Below, piece by piece: positions 63,253 to 64,000 of a stretch of 64,000 nt of DNA. Made by a program: the position numbers and the translations under genes. The notes beneath the pieces are model-generated. The model saw nothing but the letters and a program-made list of their open reading frames with translations. It made no database searches and was not told where the DNA came from. This DNA is from Gaiellales bacterium (GTDB lineage: Bacteria; Actinomycetota; Thermoleophilia; RBG-16-64-13), in the NCBI GenBank assembly GCA_012719395.1, contig JAAYAL010000024.1, positions 1 through 64,000 of the forward strand, read 5' to 3'. How positions within the stretch are numbered: position 1 is the stretch's first letter; each line of letters begins with the position of its first letter.

Positions 63253-64000
63253 GTGAAAGCTTCCCTGACACGGCTCTTCAACGCGGAGGACAAACCGGGA
63301 GCTCTCACCGCCGAACAAATGCGGGCGCTGGACGAGGCCGCCATCCAGGGGGTCGGCATTCCGGGACCGGTACTGATGGAACGGGCGGCGCTGGGCGTGT
63401 CTGAGCTGGTTCTGTCGAGATACCAGGGTCGGCATACGCTCATCGTGTGCGGTCGGGGCAACAACGGGGGGGATGGACTGGCCGCAGCGCGCCAGCTACA
63501 CCTGGTGGGCCACCCTGTGGTCTGTGTGGTCTTGGCTGAATCCGCCGAGCAGCTGAGCGCAGATGCCCGTCTGAATCTCAACGCGGCGCGGCAGGTGGGC
63601 GTCAATCTCCGCATGGGCTCCGTCCCCGACTACCTGCTGGAAGAGGCGGAGGTAGTGCTCGATTGCCTGCTTGGTACCGGCGCGGCTGGAGAGATGCGGG
63701 AACCGCTCAGGGGCTGGGCCCGCGCCATCAACGGCCTGGGGGCGCGAGGAGTGCCGGTCGTGGCGGTGGACGTACCGTCGGGCGTGAACGCCTCTTCGGG
63801 AGGTGTGGCCGAGGACGCTGTGGCCGCTTCATGTACGGTGACCTTCGGTGCTCTCAAGACCGGGTTGGTGGTGCCACCCGGTAGCGAGGCGGCAGGAGAG
63901 GTGCTGGTCTGGGATATCGGTCTCCCGCCGGCGCTCTACCCTGCGCCGGATGTGAACGTGGTGACGGGACCCGAGGTGGTTGTCCCGGGCCGTCGACCGG
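63253..64000 (+). CDS. nnr: Bifunctional NAD(P)HX epimerase/dehydratase (3' end beyond window)
   Basis: From a GTG at 63253 the frame is open to the edge (about 249 residues). The YjeF_N epimerase domain is visible: TAEQMRALDEAAIQGVGIPG, VCGRGNNGGDGLAAARQL, CLLGTGAAGEMREPLRG and VAVDVPSGVNASSG. This domain epimerises hydrated NAD(P)H. The C-terminal ADP/ATP-dependent dehydratase domain, expected from the family, would lie beyond the window, so the bifunctional call is partly inferred. Confidence 0.88.
   Translation, partial: MKASLTRLFNAEDKPGALTAEQMRALDEAAIQGVGIPGPVLMERAALGVSELVLSRYQGRHTLIVCGRGNNGGDGLAAARQLHLVGHPVVCVVLAESAEQLSADARLNLNAARQVGVNLRMGSVPDYLLEEAEVVLDCLLGTGAAGEMREPLRGWARAINGLGARGVPVVAVDVPSGVNASSGGVAEDAVAASCTVTFGALKTGLVVPPGSEAAGEVLVWDIGLPPALYPAPDVNVVTGPEVVVPGRRP

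Overview
This is a GC-rich chromosomal window from what looks like an anaerobic, deep-branching member of the Actinomycetota. The RNA polymerase beta and beta-prime cores and the ribosomal proteins resemble actinobacterial versions. The metabolic genes (ornithine fermentation, double-cubane iron-sulfur reductase, selenium metabolism) point to an anaerobe, perhaps related to Coriobacteriia-like or other strictly anaerobic lineages. The class is an inference and is not settled by the sequence.

Region 1-6.3 kb is accessory. It holds a TPM-domain envelope protein cut by the window edge, a MOCOS-like class V aminotransferase, a secreted M6 metalloprotease and an MntP-type Mn exporter. Region 6.5-21.5 kb is the metabolic heart of the window. 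Four contiguous genes (ord, oraS, oraE and a MutL/GlmL-type ATPase) encode B12/PLP-dependent D-ornithine 4,5-aminomutase, its presumed reactivase and 2,4-diaminopentanoate dehydrogenase. The ornithine racemase (orr) lies about 9 kb further on. Between them is a compact operon: a double-cubane-cluster (YjiM/DCCP-type) reductase, its ATP-dependent activator, a PHP hydrolase, YedF and SelD. SelD is itself a selenoprotein: its catalytic position is an in-frame TGA followed by a SECIS-like hairpin, so a start at the first uninterrupted ATG would lose its catalytic N-terminus. The thiolase genes ortA/ortB are not in the window. A soluble HAD phosphatase and a P-type ATPase complete this region.

Region 21.6-24.1 kb has small accessory genes: a phosphoribosyltransferase, a frameshifted DUF5658-like membrane protein, a PAS-domain orphan and a TtcA-like ATP pyrophosphatase.

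From 24.2 kb to 60.8 kb there is an almost uninterrupted transcription and translation superoperon. It runs tRNA-Tyr/Thr/Met, rpmG, tRNA-Trp, secE-nusG-rplK-rplA, (L10 leader) rplJ-rplL, rpoB-rpoC, rpsL-rpsG-fusA-tuf, then the complete S10-spc-alpha clusters through rplQ. ECF-transporter genes (ecfA1-ecfA2-ecfT), truA and rplM-rpsI follow. Intrinsic terminators and good promoters (TTGACA-17-TATCAT before rplM, TTGCCG-17-TATACT before rpsL, TTGAAT-17-TATTAT before the tRNAs) divide it. The window ends with glmS, acpS and the start of an NAD(P)HX epimerase/dehydratase gene.

The most unusual observation is in RNA polymerase. The beta-prime subunit carries a C-terminal tail ending in a domain that aligns with the alpha-subunit C-terminal domain (helix-hairpin-helix), but the main DNA-contact residues of its first helix are replaced. 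The alpha subunit of the same genome has its own normal CTD on an exceptionally long linker of about 90 residues. I could not check how widespread either feature is.
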